Source: Halanaerobium saccharolyticum
Lineage (GTDB): Bacteria > Bacillota > Halanaerobiia > Halanaerobiales > Halanaerobiaceae
DNA length: 36,050 nucleotides
Assembly: GCF_003053565.1 (NCBI RefSeq)
Contig: NZ_QAXS01000032.1
Span: forward strand, 1 to 36,050
Direction of reading: 5' to 3'
In this document: positions 7,625-15,485 of the stretch, piece by piece
Layout: each line of letters opens with the position of its first letter
How positions within the stretch are numbered: the stretch's first letter is position 1
Program-made: the position numbers and the translations under genes
Notes under the pieces: model-generated
Database searches by the model: none
What the model was told of the DNA's origin: nothing
Seen by the model: only the letters and a program-made list of their open reading frames with translations

Positions 7625-7876
7625 CTACTCTTCAATTTTCTCTTTCATTTTGTTTACACAGTCAGTACAGATATGTCTGTCTTCAAATTCAATTAGATTA
7701 TCCATTGAGCCGCAGTATTCACAACCTGGTTCATATTTTTGGAGAATTATCTTATTTCCATCAACAAAAACTTCCATCGGATCTTTCTTGGAAATATTTA
7801 AGGTTTTTCTTAATTCGATTGGAATTACCATTCTACCAAGGTCGTCAATTTTACGAACAATACCAGTTGATTTTAT
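7625..7876 (-). CDS. AbrB-family regulator with C-terminal zinc ribbon
   Basis: The N-terminal half matches AbrB closely: KSTGIVRKIDDLGRMVIPIE is nearly identical to the start of Bacillus AbrB. The C-terminal half has CEYCG and CTDC, a four-cysteine zinc ribbon typical of many clostridial AbrB relatives. It is a DNA-binding transition-state-type regulator. The start codon is odd. The family begins Met-Lys-Ser-Thr-Gly, and here the Met position is an ATA codon (7876-7874) eight bases after GGGAG. The only canonical alternative, GTG at 7885, lies inside the ribosome binding site. I favour ATA initiation (83 residues). If GTG is used the protein gains three residues. Confidence 0.8.
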   Translation of the reverse strand: MKSTGIVRKIDDLGRMVIPIELRKTLNISKKDPMEVFVDGNKIILQKYEPGCEYCGSMDNLIEFEDRHICTDCVNKMKEKIEE

Positions 7877-8232
7877 TGTAATCACTCCCTCTATATTGTT
7901 TTTTATTTCTTTATATATATTTGAATATAAGTTAAATTATTCCTGCATATAGCTCAAATTTTCTCTCTTTTGGACAGAAAAAATTTGAGACTAAAAAAGA
8001 CTCTAGATATTCTTGAAAAACCATTTAAAAACAATCTCAAGTGATTTTAGGATGATGATATCATGTTTTTTTTGTTCCCACTTTTCCTTTCTTCCTGGCA
8101 AAGCAAAAGTGGAACCAAAAAAGCTTTATTTAATACCTATTTTTAAAAATTTTTTCAAAATGGATTCAATTTAATAAACCCAAAAAATAAATCAGAAAAA
8201 TATAGAAATACGGGGTTTAAATTGATAAAAAA

Positions 8233-8313
8233 GGGGTATGAAATATGAAAAAAGGGGTGGCAACTTATGATAGAGGGGGGTATCCCCCAGGTTTGCACCA
8301 GCTACGGAGGGGG
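8233..8313. repeat. Clustered G tracts with competing hairpins
   Basis: GGGG occurs at 8233-8236 and 8254-8257, each preceded by an A-run (AAAAAAGGGGT, 21 bp apart). GGGGGG at 8275-8280 is separated by only TAT from CCCCC at 8284-8288, and GGGGG lies at 8309-8313. The C tract can pair with either flanking G tract, giving two alternative hairpins. The four G tracts could also form a quadruplex. Confidence 0.5.
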
Positions 8314-8505
8314 TTTTATCTACAGAGGATAACTTTTTTCTTATAGATGGATTTATATCTTTTGAAAAGTCAAAAATAAAAAGTTGTGCTATTTTGTATA
8401 TATTTATATATTTTTGTCATTATATTATTTAGACTAAAGTATTCTATTTTTACAATTTAAAAAATATCTGACGATATATGTCGAAAAAACAGATTTATGT
8501 TTTAA

Positions 8506-8588
8506 AAATTTGTAGGACAATTATGATTACAAAAAGATCCTAATTTATAAGCTTTTATAGCTATTTTTATGGAAATTTGTAGGACAAT
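8506..8588 (+). repeat. Pair of 16-bp direct repeats
   Basis: AAATTTGTAGGACAAT occurs at 8506-8521 and 8573-8588, 67 bp apart. No gene starts nearby; protein binding sites or iterons are possible. Confidence 0.5.
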
Positions 8589-8942
8589 ATGTGTTAAGTT
8601 TCTAATTTAAATTTTGTTTTTTCAACTTATAAATTTTACTTGTGTTAAATCTTATCTCTTAAAATAGCTCTGATCCCTTATTATATAAGTGATGAAGTGT
8701 GTATCACAAGTATTTTACTCAAGTATTAAAAATAAAACCAAAAAATCTTGCAGTCCCTTCAATAACAGTAAAGTCTCTGTACGACAAATATATATTTTAA
8801 TATTTAACAGCTACAACAATTATAATTTGGAAAACTGGCTTAATTTTATCTTCTAGTTTCTTTTCCTTTTTTGAATTTATTTAATGCTTGGTTTAATATT
8901 CAACTAATTAAATGGACTCATAGATTTTACAGGATGAAAAAA

Positions 8943-8975
8943 TAAAACTCCCTGATAGTTAGAACCATCAGGGAG
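8943..8975 (-). terminator. Rho-independent terminator
   Basis: CTCCCTGAT and ATCAGGGAG form a perfect 9-bp stem. On the minus strand it is followed by TTTTATTTTTTC. It ends the gene at 9010-9333. Confidence 0.85.
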
Positions 8976-9009
8976 AAAATAAAAGGGGAGATTATTTTTT
9001 TAATTGATT

Positions 9010-9333
9010 TTACCTGTAATAATAAATTTTATCTTGATTCTGATAATCTGAATCTGGTGTCTTAAGATTTAATAAATCATCTTTGTAATTACCTGATCTA
9101 TCTATTTCAACCATTACTGGAACAGGTTTTTTTGTATTATCCAGATAAATAAGTTGATTTGATTTTTTAAATTTTTGTCTATTCTTAAATAATTTTTTAA
9201 TATCTCTATAATTTGATTTCATTAATTCTACACCAGCAGTTAATCCGATAATTAATAATATGATTTGAGTTGAAAAACTTAAAGTGGCGATTTCGTCTGC
9301 AGCTAACATAAAAATATCTATTATTTGTTTCAC
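9010..9333 (-). CDS. Single-pass membrane protein
   Basis: A 107-residue protein with one transmembrane helix (about residues 20-38, TQIILLIIGLTAGVEL) and a basic then polar cytoplasmic or external tail ending in Tyr-rich YYYR. The start chosen is GTG 9333, eight bases after AGGAGG; a TTG at 9339 is too close to that site. It is divergent from the XRE regulator at 9549, and the intergenic region contains a 9-bp inverted repeat, so the regulator probably controls both. The function is unknown. Small membrane proteins beside an XRE repressor are common on prophage-like and plasmid elements. Confidence 0.7.
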   Translation of the reverse strand: MKQIIDIFMLAADEIATLSFSTQIILLIIGLTAGVELMKSNYRDIKKLFKNRQKFKKSNQLIYLDNTKKPVPVMVEIDRSGNYKDDLLNLKTPDSDYQNQDKIYYYR

Positions 9334-9389
9334 TTGCAAAACCTCCTGTTTTTATTTTGTGATTACAACAATATTGTATATTAAATTTG

Positions 9390-9447
9390 TTTATTTGTCA
9401 AATATTTTTAAAAATAACTTGCAATTTAAACAAATAAATGTTATAAT
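9390..9447 (+). promoter_or_regulatory. Promoter with inverted-repeat operator for the XRE gene
   Basis: TTGCAA (9419-9424), a 17-bp spacer and TATAAT (9442-9447) form a good vegetative promoter for the XRE gene. A 9-bp inverted repeat, TTTATTTGT at 9390-9398 and ACAAATAAA at 9430-9438, brackets the -35 box and enters the spacer, as expected for an autorepressor site. Confidence 0.65.
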
Positions 9448-9548
9448 AGTAGTAGAAATGATTTAAAACTTGTTTTGTTTGCAAATTGAACTGCTAATTT
9501 AAAAATATTAGTTTAAAAGATGTTTTAAATGAAAAAGAGGGGATTAAA

Positions 9549-10040
9549 ATGGATAATCAGATCTGGGAGAATTTAAGGAAGATCAGAAAAAATAAAAATA
9601 AATCACTTAAAGAAGTTTCTAATTCAATTGGTATAAATACCAGTAGTTTGAGTCGGATAGAAACGGGAAATTCACCGAGTGTTAGCTTTGAGACCATCTA
9701 TAATTTAGCTGATTATTATAATGTAAGTCTTGAGAAATTAGCTACAAGTAATATAAATGAGGAGAATCTTAGCGATAAAGATACAGATGAAATTACTATT
9801 TCAAGAGAAGAGATGCCATACTATAGCTTGGCTATTGAAGCAAAAAAAGAAGGGTTATCGGTTGAAGACACCAAAAATTTAATTTTGCTATTTAGAAAAA
9901 TAACTTCTGAAATTCAAAGAAGAAATATAAAAGATAAATATTTTGATCTAGCTCTTAAGGCAAAAGGAAACGGAATAAGTGAAGCTGAATTCAGCAGCAT
10001 GGTTGATATTATGATTAAGAACAAAGAAAATGATAATTAA
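9549..10040 (+). CDS. XRE-family transcriptional regulator
   Basis: A 163-residue protein. Residues 5-62 form a Cro/C1-type helix-turn-helix (LRKIRKNKNKSLKEVSNSIG, then SSLSRIETGNSPSVSFETIYNLADYYNVSLEKL). The C-terminal 100 residues hold two similar helical blocks (YYSLAIEAKKEGLSVEDTKNL and YFDLALKAKGNGISEAEFSSM), an internal duplication that may bind a ligand or mediate dimerisation. AAAAGAGGGG lies before the ATG. It precedes the zinc-binding gene by 16 bases, so the two form an operon driven by the promoter at 9419. It probably autoregulates through the inverted repeat there. Confidence 0.85.
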   Translation: MDNQIWENLRKIRKNKNKSLKEVSNSIGINTSSLSRIETGNSPSVSFETIYNLADYYNVSLEKLATSNINEENLSDKDTDEITISREEMPYYSLAIEAKKEGLSVEDTKNLILLFRKITSEIQRRNIKDKYFDLALKAKGNGISEAEFSSMVDIMIKNKENDN

Positions 10041-10056
10041 GGGAGGATAATTAAAG

Positions 10057-10563
10057 ATGAAAAAAGTAACCAAACTTGAAAATTATAGAAAGAAGAAAAA
10101 AGAAGAGAAACTTTCTCAAATAGATGAAAATGGTTTCAGAGAGATACCCGAAGACGAACTTGCAGAAATGCTAGATCGAAACGGGGATCTTAAACTTGAT
10201 TCTGATGATTATGATATTTATGATGAGGAATTTATTCAGGAGAATGCTGAGCATATTGCTCACCATACTCTTCCTTTCTGTACAGTATGTGATAGTCCTT
10301 TGAAAGAAGGAGACAGAGTGGATTCCTTATGGCCAATGCAATATAGAAACAATATTTGCAACTGGTGCCAAGATAAATTACCAAAGAAGATAAAAAATAA
10401 AGGTATTGTAAATCTAGAAAAACTGGAATTGGTATTAATTGAAGAAGACTATAAAAAGATAAAAGAGCATTTAAATAAAAAAGACATTTATAATATTGAG
10501 GGACATCAAATAATTACTGAAGACTTATTCCAAAAAATTAAATATCAAATTTTGAATGGTTAA
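10057..10563 (+). CDS. Acidic protein with CxxC pairs, operon partner of the XRE regulator
   Basis: A 168-residue protein starting with a Lys-rich segment, then a very acidic stretch (about residues 25-60), then a likely zinc site made of CTVC (about 75-78) and CNWC (about 101-104), and a helical C-terminus. The Cys spacing fits a treble-clef or zinc-ribbon structural site. It follows the XRE gene by 16 bases with its own GGGAGG site and is followed by a terminator, so the two genes are one operon. An anti-repressor or partner role would fit, but that is inference only. Confidence 0.7.
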   Translation: MKKVTKLENYRKKKKEEKLSQIDENGFREIPEDELAEMLDRNGDLKLDSDDYDIYDEEFIQENAEHIAHHTLPFCTVCDSPLKEGDRVDSLWPMQYRNNICNWCQDKLPKKIKNKGIVNLEKLELVLIEEDYKKIKEHLNKKDIYNIEGHQIITEDLFQKIKYQILNG

Positions 10564-10581
10564 CTTTAATCTTTTAAGAAT

Positions 10582-10606
10582 AAAGCTCCCAAGCAGGGAG
10601 CTTTGT
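10582..10606 (+). terminator. Terminator hairpin
   Basis: AAAGCTCCC and GGGAGCTTT pair over a five-base loop, 19 bases after the zinc-binding protein gene. The following T-run is short, so strength is uncertain; the stem would work in either direction. Confidence 0.65.
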
Positions 10607-10652
10607 TCTGAAAGGAGATTTTCTATGTCTTATGTTCAGATGAGTTTCTCAT

Positions 10653-10721
10653 TTAAGCATTATCAATTTTGACATTAACATCAAGTTTATCTATGCTACA
10701 GTTGGGGCAAAACCATTTGAT
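10653..10721 (-). CDS. Possible zinc-binding micro-protein or remnant
   Basis: A 22-codon frame reading IKWFCPNCSIDKLDVNVK and ending in TAA. GGAG lies nine bases before the first codon, which is ATC, not ATG. The CPNC pair and following strand look like the start of a zinc ribbon. It may be a truncated gene, or another of the non-ATG starts seen in this window. A 15-codon frame with a ribosome binding site overlaps it on the plus strand (ATG 10625), and the two cannot easily both be real. Confidence 0.25.
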   Translation of the reverse strand: MKWFCPNCSIDKLDVNVKIDNA

Positions 10722-10796
10722 ATCTTTAAACTCCTATCATTGCATATTATATTAATTATTAACTTATAATAATAACTATTATTAGGATATCAATTT

Positions 10797-11138
10797 CTAT
10801 TGAGCTTTACAATGATTTTTTCTAATATCTTCTACTATGGATTGAGCTTTGTCCCACCCTTTTTTGGTTAACATAAAAATTCCTCCATACCATTTTTCTG
10901 CATAACCCTTTCTAATTAGAGCAGCTAATCCAGCTCGATAATCAGCTTTTGTTTTGGGTGTGCTATCATAATATTGATTTCCAATTCGGATATAAGGCTG
11001 TTCAAAAGAAGTGTTTACCAGATAAATTTTTCCTTCAGCAAAATAAGCAAAGCCTAAAATCTCGCTTTCTTCATATCCCAAAACTTCATCAGAAAGAGTA
11101 TTAAATTTTTTGATTGAATCAGTGATTTCACTCAACAT
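10797..11138 (-). CDS. Small protein with winged-helix-like C-terminus, paralogue of the gene at 13339
   Basis: A 113-residue protein similar along its whole length to the product at 13339-13716. Both have LSEI...I.KFN near the start, EILG(F/Y)AYFA(E/D)G, QPYIRI, Y(R).GL..LI(R/K)KG(F/Y)AE.W, IF(M/I)LT..GW at the end. The last block resembles the recognition helix and wing of winged-helix proteins, so a role in transcription or protein interaction is possible. The start is ATG 11138, which aligns with the paralogue; the frame also opens at an upstream TTG. The two copies flank the CoiA-like gene and two small ORFs, suggesting duplication of the cassette. Confidence 0.75.
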   Translation of the reverse strand: MLSEITDSIKKFNTLSDEVLGYEESEILGFAYFAEGKIYLVNTSFEQPYIRIGNQYYDSTPKTKADYRAGLAALIRKGYAEKWYGGIFMLTKKGWDKAQSIVEDIRKNHCKAQ

Positions 11139-11273
11139 TTTTATCAATTCCTTTCTATTAATTTATTTAATTATATCATTCACAAAGTTTTGTTTTTAGG
11201 TCATTTTGTAATTATTTTTTAAATAAGATAAAATAAATTATAGAATAAAAAGATAAAAAAAGGAGATGCTCTA

Positions 11274-11411
11274 ATGACTTCTAGTGATAAAGGTAGATCA
11301 CCAAAAGAATCTCTTGAACAATCTCTAAAAGAAATGAAAATGATGCGTGAAGGTAAAATGAAAAAAGCTACCTGGGAAGAATTTAGAAGTTCTTCAAGAA
11401 ATGATAATTAA
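11274..11411 (+). CDS. Small antitoxin-like protein
   Basis: A 45-residue protein with AAAGGAGATG before the ATG. The segment SLEQSLKEMKMMREGKMKKATWEEF resembles the C-terminal toxin-binding helix of small antitoxins, which often read LxExLK-x-x-K-x-x-x-G-x-x-x-x-TxxEF; this is a resemblance only. It is followed after 23 bases by a second small ORF with its own ribosome binding site. The two probably form an operon. No toxin-sized partner is adjacent. Confidence 0.55.
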   Translation: MTSSDKGRSPKESLEQSLKEMKMMREGKMKKATWEEFRSSSRNDN

Positions 11412-11434
11412 AAAGTATGAAAGGTGGTGTAATA

Positions 11435-11590
11435 ATGGCAACTTCTTCTATTTTTGATAAATTCGTCATTGATTCTGACGAAAAATTAGAAATTTTGCTT
11501 AGAGAAAAAAATACTGAAGGAAGAAAAACTCCCTATATTGATATAGATGAGAAAATAAAAAGAGGAAGAAAAGTATTAGAAAACTTTTAA
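11435..11590 (+). CDS. Small hypothetical protein, antitoxin-like start
   Basis: A 51-residue protein with AAAGGTGG seven bases before the ATG. It begins MATSSIFDKFVIDSDEKLE, a start that I recall from many short clostridial proteins encoded in addiction-module-like settings, and ends with a basic helix (KIKRGRKVLENF). Its stop overlaps the stop of the convergent CoiA-like gene by four bases. It is probably in an operon with the 45-residue ORF before it. The function is unknown. Confidence 0.55.
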   Translation: MATSSIFDKFVIDSDEKLEILLREKNTEGRKTPYIDIDEKIKRGRKVLENF

Positions 11591-13263
11591 TCTAGTTGTT
11601 TCTTATCATTACACTCATAACACAGACAGGTATTATCTTCCCCATAAAAATATATCCAGTCTTTAGTAAACTTATTGCAGATTCGACAATTTCCCCATCT
11701 ATTCCCCTTACTATCTCGCCAGAGTTTAGTTTCTGGTTTCTTTTTTTCTGCAAAAGCTTCTTTTCTTAAGACCTCAAAAGGTTTTTCAGGTTTAGATTTA
11801 TTTTCTTTTTTTGATTTAGCATTATTTTTTGATATTTTCTTAGCTTTACTGAAATTGGAATCATAATATTGCTTTTTAATCGTTTTTACTTTAGTAGGAT
11901 TATAATCTAGATCATCTTTAAGCCTTTCAAACCACCAATAGTAAGGAGTTCCATTAGACCCAAGTTGCTTTTTTACAAAGCCATATTCTTCTAGATTTAA
12001 CAAAAAATCTGCAATAACTAAATCTAGACCAACTTTTTCATCTAATAATTGAGGGTATAAATCTTTTGTATAAACCATATTTTTATTTAAGGGTAGAGTT
12101 GTTTTCTTTTTAATATAATTGACTATGTGTTTAACCTGAAGCTTTGAGGAACTTTTACGGTTAAGGCTTTTAAATATAAAAATTCTAAATATTAAAGTCT
12201 GCCACAGTCTCCTATCGCATTTAATAATATTTTCATTCTTGATTTTTCTATTTAAATATTTAGGCATATCATCTGCATCTAAATTTAATTCTTTAGACAA
12301 CTCAATCCATTTTTGATTATTTTTTAGTTGTTTTGCCCACTTTGTTCTCTGGGTTTCTTGGACATTTTCTTTTAAATATTTCTTTATTACTTTAGCTTTT
12401 AATTTTCTATTTTTAAGTTCTTTTTCGAATTCTCTTTTTTTCTTCTCTTCTAGTTTCTGGATTAAATTTTCTTGATCTTTAATGAAATTATTTATTCTTT
12501 TTTTATATGCTGTTCTAATTTCCTTTAACCCAGGATAATATATCCAGGTTTTTATATCAGTATTATTTAGAATATAATTTTTAAGTTTTATTTTATCGGA
12601 ATAAACTTCTTCTGGAGTATCAGAAAGATCTACTTCAATAGCTAATACATTTTTCTTCCCTAATTTCTTTATTTTTATATCATCAACTTCATGAGTAACC
12701 TTAATTTCAACTGCTAGGTTGAACTTTTGAATAAAAACATCAGGTATAAAATTATTAAAACTTTTTTCTAAATCTGCTCTATTAAAATAAATCGCTTTTT
12801 TATTATCAATTACTAGTTTTGGAGTTTCAATTGATATCTGGTTATCGGAATAAGTTTTATATAACTTTTTTATTTCGAAAAACTCTTCTTTAAAGTTATT
12901 TAAGATTTGTTCTTCTTTAAAGCAAAAAAAATTGGATGAATATGATTCTGAAGTAATAGCTGATTTTTTTAGTGGATTATTTATAATCTCATTAATATTA
13001 ATAGATTTTGGTGGGAGCATTAATTTTTTGTGTTTTTTTATCACCTGTTTGGCAAATAAGTGCAAGGCACTTTCCAAAGCTGCACCGCAATCTTCTTTAT
13101 AATGTCTGAAGTGGTGAACTTGCTTGTTACCTAGAACAGCCAATAACGGCTTATGGCAGGAGGGGCAAGTGCAGTTTGCTCTTAAACCCCTTTCATTAGA
13201 TGGAATATCATTTATATGAATTATCTTATTATCTCTTAGTCCAAAAGGATTTTTGATGTTCAT
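11587..13263 (-). CDS. CoiA-like nuclease with N- and C-terminal zinc fingers
   Basis: A 558-residue protein. The N-terminus matches CoiA-like proteins: ANCTCPSCHKPLLAVLG (Cys31, 33, 36), HHFRH (50-54), Cys59, and ESALHLFAKQVI. A PD-(D/E)XK core follows: IPDVFIQ (Asp175) and AVEIKVTHE (Glu186, Lys188). Then comes a long charged helical middle (about 265-330), a probable winged-helix region, and a C-terminal four-cysteine finger (CRIC...CLCYEC, about 527-551). CoiA-family proteins act in DNA uptake and recombination and occur on mobile elements; this one is longer than classical CoiA. The start has GAGG seven bases upstream. It is flanked by two paralogous small genes, suggesting a mobile or defence-like cassette. 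Activity is inferred from motifs. Confidence 0.75.
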   Translation of the reverse strand: MNIKNPFGLRDNKIIHINDIPSNERGLRANCTCPSCHKPLLAVLGNKQVHHFRHYKEDCGAALESALHLFAKQVIKKHKKLMLPPKSININEIINNPLKKSAITSESYSSNFFCFKEEQILNNFKEEFFEIKKLYKTYSDNQISIETPKLVIDNKKAIYFNRADLEKSFNNFIPDVFIQKFNLAVEIKVTHEVDDIKIKKLGKKNVLAIEVDLSDTPEEVYSDKIKLKNYILNNTDIKTWIYYPGLKEIRTAYKKRINNFIKDQENLIQKLEEKKKREFEKELKNRKLKAKVIKKYLKENVQETQRTKWAKQLKNNQKWIELSKELNLDADDMPKYLNRKIKNENIIKCDRRLWQTLIFRIFIFKSLNRKSSSKLQVKHIVNYIKKKTTLPLNKNMVYTKDLYPQLLDEKVGLDLVIADFLLNLEEYGFVKKQLGSNGTPYYWWFERLKDDLDYNPTKVKTIKKQYYDSNFSKAKKISKNNAKSKKENKSKPEKPFEVLRKEAFAEKKKPETKLWRDSKGNRWGNCRICNKFTKDWIYFYGEDNTCLCYECNDKKQLD

Positions 13264-13338
13264 AAAATAACCTCTTTCATTTAAAAAATGATATATTTTC
13301 TATTAATAATATAATTCTTTAAAATAAAAAATTATCCT

Positions 13339-13716
13339 TTATAAGTGATTTCTCATACCATCACAATCTAATTCACAATAATAACCTGACATAATTTTTT
13401 TAGTTTCATTAACTATTTTCTCTGATCTTTTCCAGCCAGAATTGGTCAGTATAAATATATTTTCATTCCAGTTTTCAGCAAATCCTTTTTTAATTAAATT
13501 TACCAACCCATTTCTGTAACTGGCTTTTATTTTTGTATTAAAATTATAATGTACTGAACTTATACGAATATAAGGCTGTCCGAGTTTATTATTAACAATA
13601 TGTATTTCTCCATCAGCAAAATAAGCATATCCTAAAATTTCTTTTTCGAAAAAACTCAATTCATAACCTGGTAAAGAATTAAACTTTTCAATAGCATAGC
13701 TAATTTCACTTAACAT
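13339..13716 (-). CDS. Paralogue of the 10797 gene
   Basis: A 125-residue protein homologous to the one at 10797-11138 (shared LSEI, EILGYAYFADG, QPYIRI, LIKKGFAENW, IFILTNSGW). I chose ATG 13716, which aligns with the paralogue's start and has AAAGGG about ten bases upstream; the frame stays open to 13794 but that part overlaps the upstream membrane-protein gene. It has a longer C-terminus with two cysteines (YYCELDCDGM) absent from the paralogue. It lies 75 bases upstream of the CoiA-like gene on the same strand, so the two may be co-transcribed. Confidence 0.7.
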   Translation of the reverse strand: MLSEISYAIEKFNSLPGYELSFFEKEILGYAYFADGEIHIVNNKLGQPYIRISSVHYNFNTKIKASYRNGLVNLIKKGFAENWNENIFILTNSGWKRSEKIVNETKKIMSGYYCELDCDGMRNHL

Positions 13717-13735
13717 AGGATCACGCCCTTTATTT

Positions 13736-13948
13736 TTAATTATTAGTTTTTGTTTCAATAAATAAGTCATGAGCTTTTTTAATGGTAAAAACAATAACTA
13801 TTAATTTAATAAACCCATCAGTTATAAGTGCTATAAAAATGTATATCCCTAAACTTACAAAAGGAGCTTTTCTTTCTATCAGCTCGTCTATTAAGCCAAT
13901 AATAATCAAAAACACAATAATTAATATAATCGCTGTTATATCAATTAT
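13736..13948 (-). CDS. Two-helix membrane protein with a non-ATG start
   Basis: A 70-residue frame encoding two hydrophobic helices (ITAIILIIVFLIIIGLI and IYIFIALITDGFIKLIVIVF) separated by a short charged loop (DELIERKAP), with a polar tail. GGGAGG lies at 13956-13961. Seven bases after it comes ATA (13948-13946), followed by ATT; no ATG, GTG or TTG starts the frame before the first helix. Either ATA initiates or the start codon has been lost. The perfect hydrophobic pattern argues that the frame is still under selection. It lies 19 bases upstream of the 13339 gene and is probably in its operon. Confidence 0.55.
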   Translation of the reverse strand: MIDITAIILIIVFLIIIGLIDELIERKAPFVSLGIYIFIALITDGFIKLIVIVFTIKKAHDLFIETKTNN

Positions 13949-14006
13949 TATTCCGCCTCCCTTTTATTTTTTCCCCACATACATTTAGTATAATTACTCT
14001 CAAAAA

Positions 14007-14041
14007 ATAAAAAAGAGGACTCCTTTATTTGAAAGAAGCCC
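14007..14041 (-). terminator. Rho-independent terminator
   Basis: On the minus strand GGGCTTCTTT pairs with AAAGGAGTCC (two G-U pairs), followed by TCTTTTTTATTTTTTG. It ends the 14052 gene. Confidence 0.7.
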
Positions 14042-14051
14042 TTTAAATCAG

Positions 14052-14465
14052 CTATTCAGCCTCTACAATTTGGAAAGAACTTTCCAGTTTTTTGTTGGGA
14101 GAATCCATTTTTTTATAAACAGCTGCTTTATTTACATAATTTGATAATCCTTTAGGTATATTTTTGCTTTTAATATTATCATAGCCAAAAGCTCTAAGAA
14201 TATCTTTAACCATCACTCCCATAGTTTGTTTAGAAAAGCTATCATTCAGCTCGAATTTCTCCTGCTCTCCATAAAGATTTTCTATTTCTGTTATAGAAGC
14301 AGCTAGAGCTGGTATTTCTAATTCGCTAAATACCATCATTCTATAGATATTTTCACCTTTTGCTAAAAGAGAATATATCTCTTCAGCTATTTTGTTATCA
14401 CTAAATTTTTGATGTCTGGGATTCCTCTCGATAAAAGAATTAAAATCAATTTTATAATTTGTCAT
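14052..14465 (-). CDS. Hypothetical soluble protein
   Basis: A 137-residue, mostly helical protein with AAAGGAG eight bases before its ATG. It contains a repeated-helix middle (about 25-65) and a segment TMGVMVKDILRAFGYDNIKSK that could pack as a helix-hairpin. No cysteines, membrane segments or known catalytic motifs are seen. It lies 31 bases downstream of the 14497 gene on the same strand and ends at its own terminator, so the two probably form an operon. The function is unknown. Confidence 0.7.
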   Translation of the reverse strand: MTNYKIDFNSFIERNPRHQKFSDNKIAEEIYSLLAKGENIYRMMVFSELEIPALAASITEIENLYGEQEKFELNDSFSKQTMGVMVKDILRAFGYDNIKSKNIPKGLSNYVNKAAVYKKMDSPNKKLESSFQIVEAE

Positions 14466-14496
14466 TTAACTCACTCCTTTTATTTTAATTATTCAT

Positions 14497-15015
14497 TTAA
14501 TATATCTTTAAAGTCTTAAAATGCTCAATATTATAGGGTGAATCTTCTTTGAAAATTAAAGCCTTAAAAAATGCAATTTTATAGGAAGTTTGTTTTTTAA
14601 GATTAAAAATAGCAAAAGCATCCTTTTTTTCTGAAAAAGCATAAATATGATTTTCGGAGTCGAATATTTCTTTTGCTGGGGCAAAACAGACACAGTAATA
14701 CTGATTGTCATCAATTTTAAAACTTTTAATCTGGTAATTATCGATCATATTATTAAATTCTCCAGATCTCATCTCGAATTCTATTCCTTTTATATATAAA
14801 TTATTATCAAGATTGTTCTGAAATTCTTCTATAAAATCTTCATCTCTTGCTGCCACATATTTTTTATCAGGCCAGTTAAGTTTATTTAACTGATGGCTAA
14901 GATTGTTATCTGGTTTTAAAGTATAGTTGATTTTTTTGATTCCATTTTCATGACGGCGACAATTATTTATGAGATAAATGTAGCCCATCCCCCACTCATT
15001 ATAAGTAATATCCAT
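14497..15015 (-). CDS. Paralogue of the cas1-adjacent unknown protein
   Basis: A 172-residue protein related to the 204-residue product at 19378-19992. Shared blocks are LNK(L/I)NWPDK.Y, a D(N)YxIxSF block after a (M/I)IDNY motif, an IF(D/N).E(N) segment, (A/P)F(S/T)EKK(D/E)A(F/Y)AI, and the C-terminal (F)K..IFKE....NI..FK.L.IY. The pattern is alternating beta strands, so a compact beta domain is likely. No catalytic motif is obvious. GGGGG lies eight bases before the ATG. This copy sits with the 14052 gene, well away from cas genes, which shows the family is not strictly CRISPR-bound. The function is unknown. Confidence 0.7.
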   Translation of the reverse strand: MDITYNEWGMGYIYLINNCRRHENGIKKINYTLKPDNNLSHQLNKLNWPDKKYVAARDEDFIEEFQNNLDNNLYIKGIEFEMRSGEFNNMIDNYQIKSFKIDDNQYYCVCFAPAKEIFDSENHIYAFSEKKDAFAIFNLKKQTSYKIAFFKALIFKEDSPYNIEHFKTLKIY

Positions 15016-15121
15016 AATTTACCCCCTTTTTTTATTAAAGAAACCATGTATATTTATACCTTTATATTTAATATGTTTATTATAAACTATTTAAATATAT
15101 ATGTCAACTCTTTTTATAAAA

Positions 15122-15152
15122 TAAAAAAAGAAAACCCATTTAGAGTTTTCTT
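15122..15152 (-). terminator. Rho-independent terminator
   Basis: AAGAAAAC and GTTTTCTT pair; on the minus strand a run of seven Ts follows. It lies 19 bases after the 15171 gene. Confidence 0.7.
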
Positions 15153-15170
15153 AATGATTTTAACTAATAT

Positions 15171-15431
15171 TTATTTGTGTTCTCGATAGGTTTCAATTAA
15201 ACTGCTTTTAGGGTTTTTGTTCTTTTTTAAGTTTTCTAAATCATATTTTTTCCTAATTTCTTTTCCCAATTCGGAATTTAATTCATCTTTAACTTTTTTA
15301 TCATTTCCAACTAAGCTTGAATACTTATCCATTAATTCAGGATCGTTTTCTATCATTAAAAATATCCTGTCTGTTATGTCTTTACTAAACTTATCAAAAA
15401 CTTCATTAAAGAAATTGTCAAACTGGCTCAT
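15171..15431 (-). CDS. Small helical hypothetical protein
   Basis: An 86-residue charged helical protein with AAAGGAGAG before its ATG. It contains IFLMIENDPELMDKYSSLV and LNSELGKEIRKKYDL, a two-block pattern I recall from small proteins of mobile elements in Bacillota and others, where it has no assigned function. It ends in a basic tail and a terminator. It is separate from its neighbours by about 50 bases upstream and its own terminator downstream. Confidence 0.7.
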   Translation of the reverse strand: MSQFDNFFNEVFDKFSKDITDRIFLMIENDPELMDKYSSLVGNDKKVKDELNSELGKEIRKKYDLENLKKNKNPKSSLIETYREHK

Positions 15432-15485
15432 ATAAAATCTCTCCTTTATTTAATTTAATAATAATTTAAAGAAAATAATTTAGTC

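Larger units (their letters stand above)
7953..8942. other. Roughly 1-kb non-coding region with G/C tracts and short repeats
   Basis: No ORF with a ribosome binding site is seen on either strand. It holds G4-G6 and C5 tracts (8233-8313), which stand out in this AT-rich DNA, and a near-consensus DnaA box (TTATCTACA, about 8316) in an inverted TTATC...GATAA. A 16-bp direct repeat (AAATTTGTAGGACAAT) occurs at 8506 and 8573. A replication or transfer origin is possible but not shown. Confidence 0.35.

Noticed and set aside
10625-10672. 15-codon plus-strand ORF (MSYVQMSFSFKHYQF) with an AAAGGAG site
   Set aside because: It lies just after a terminator, overlaps a possible minus-strand zinc micro-ORF, and has no promoter or neighbour to support it.
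13782-13988. 68-codon plus-strand hydrophobic ORF
   Set aside because: Antisense to the two-helix membrane protein at 13736-13948, whose strand has a strong ribosome binding site and a coherent two-helix pattern.
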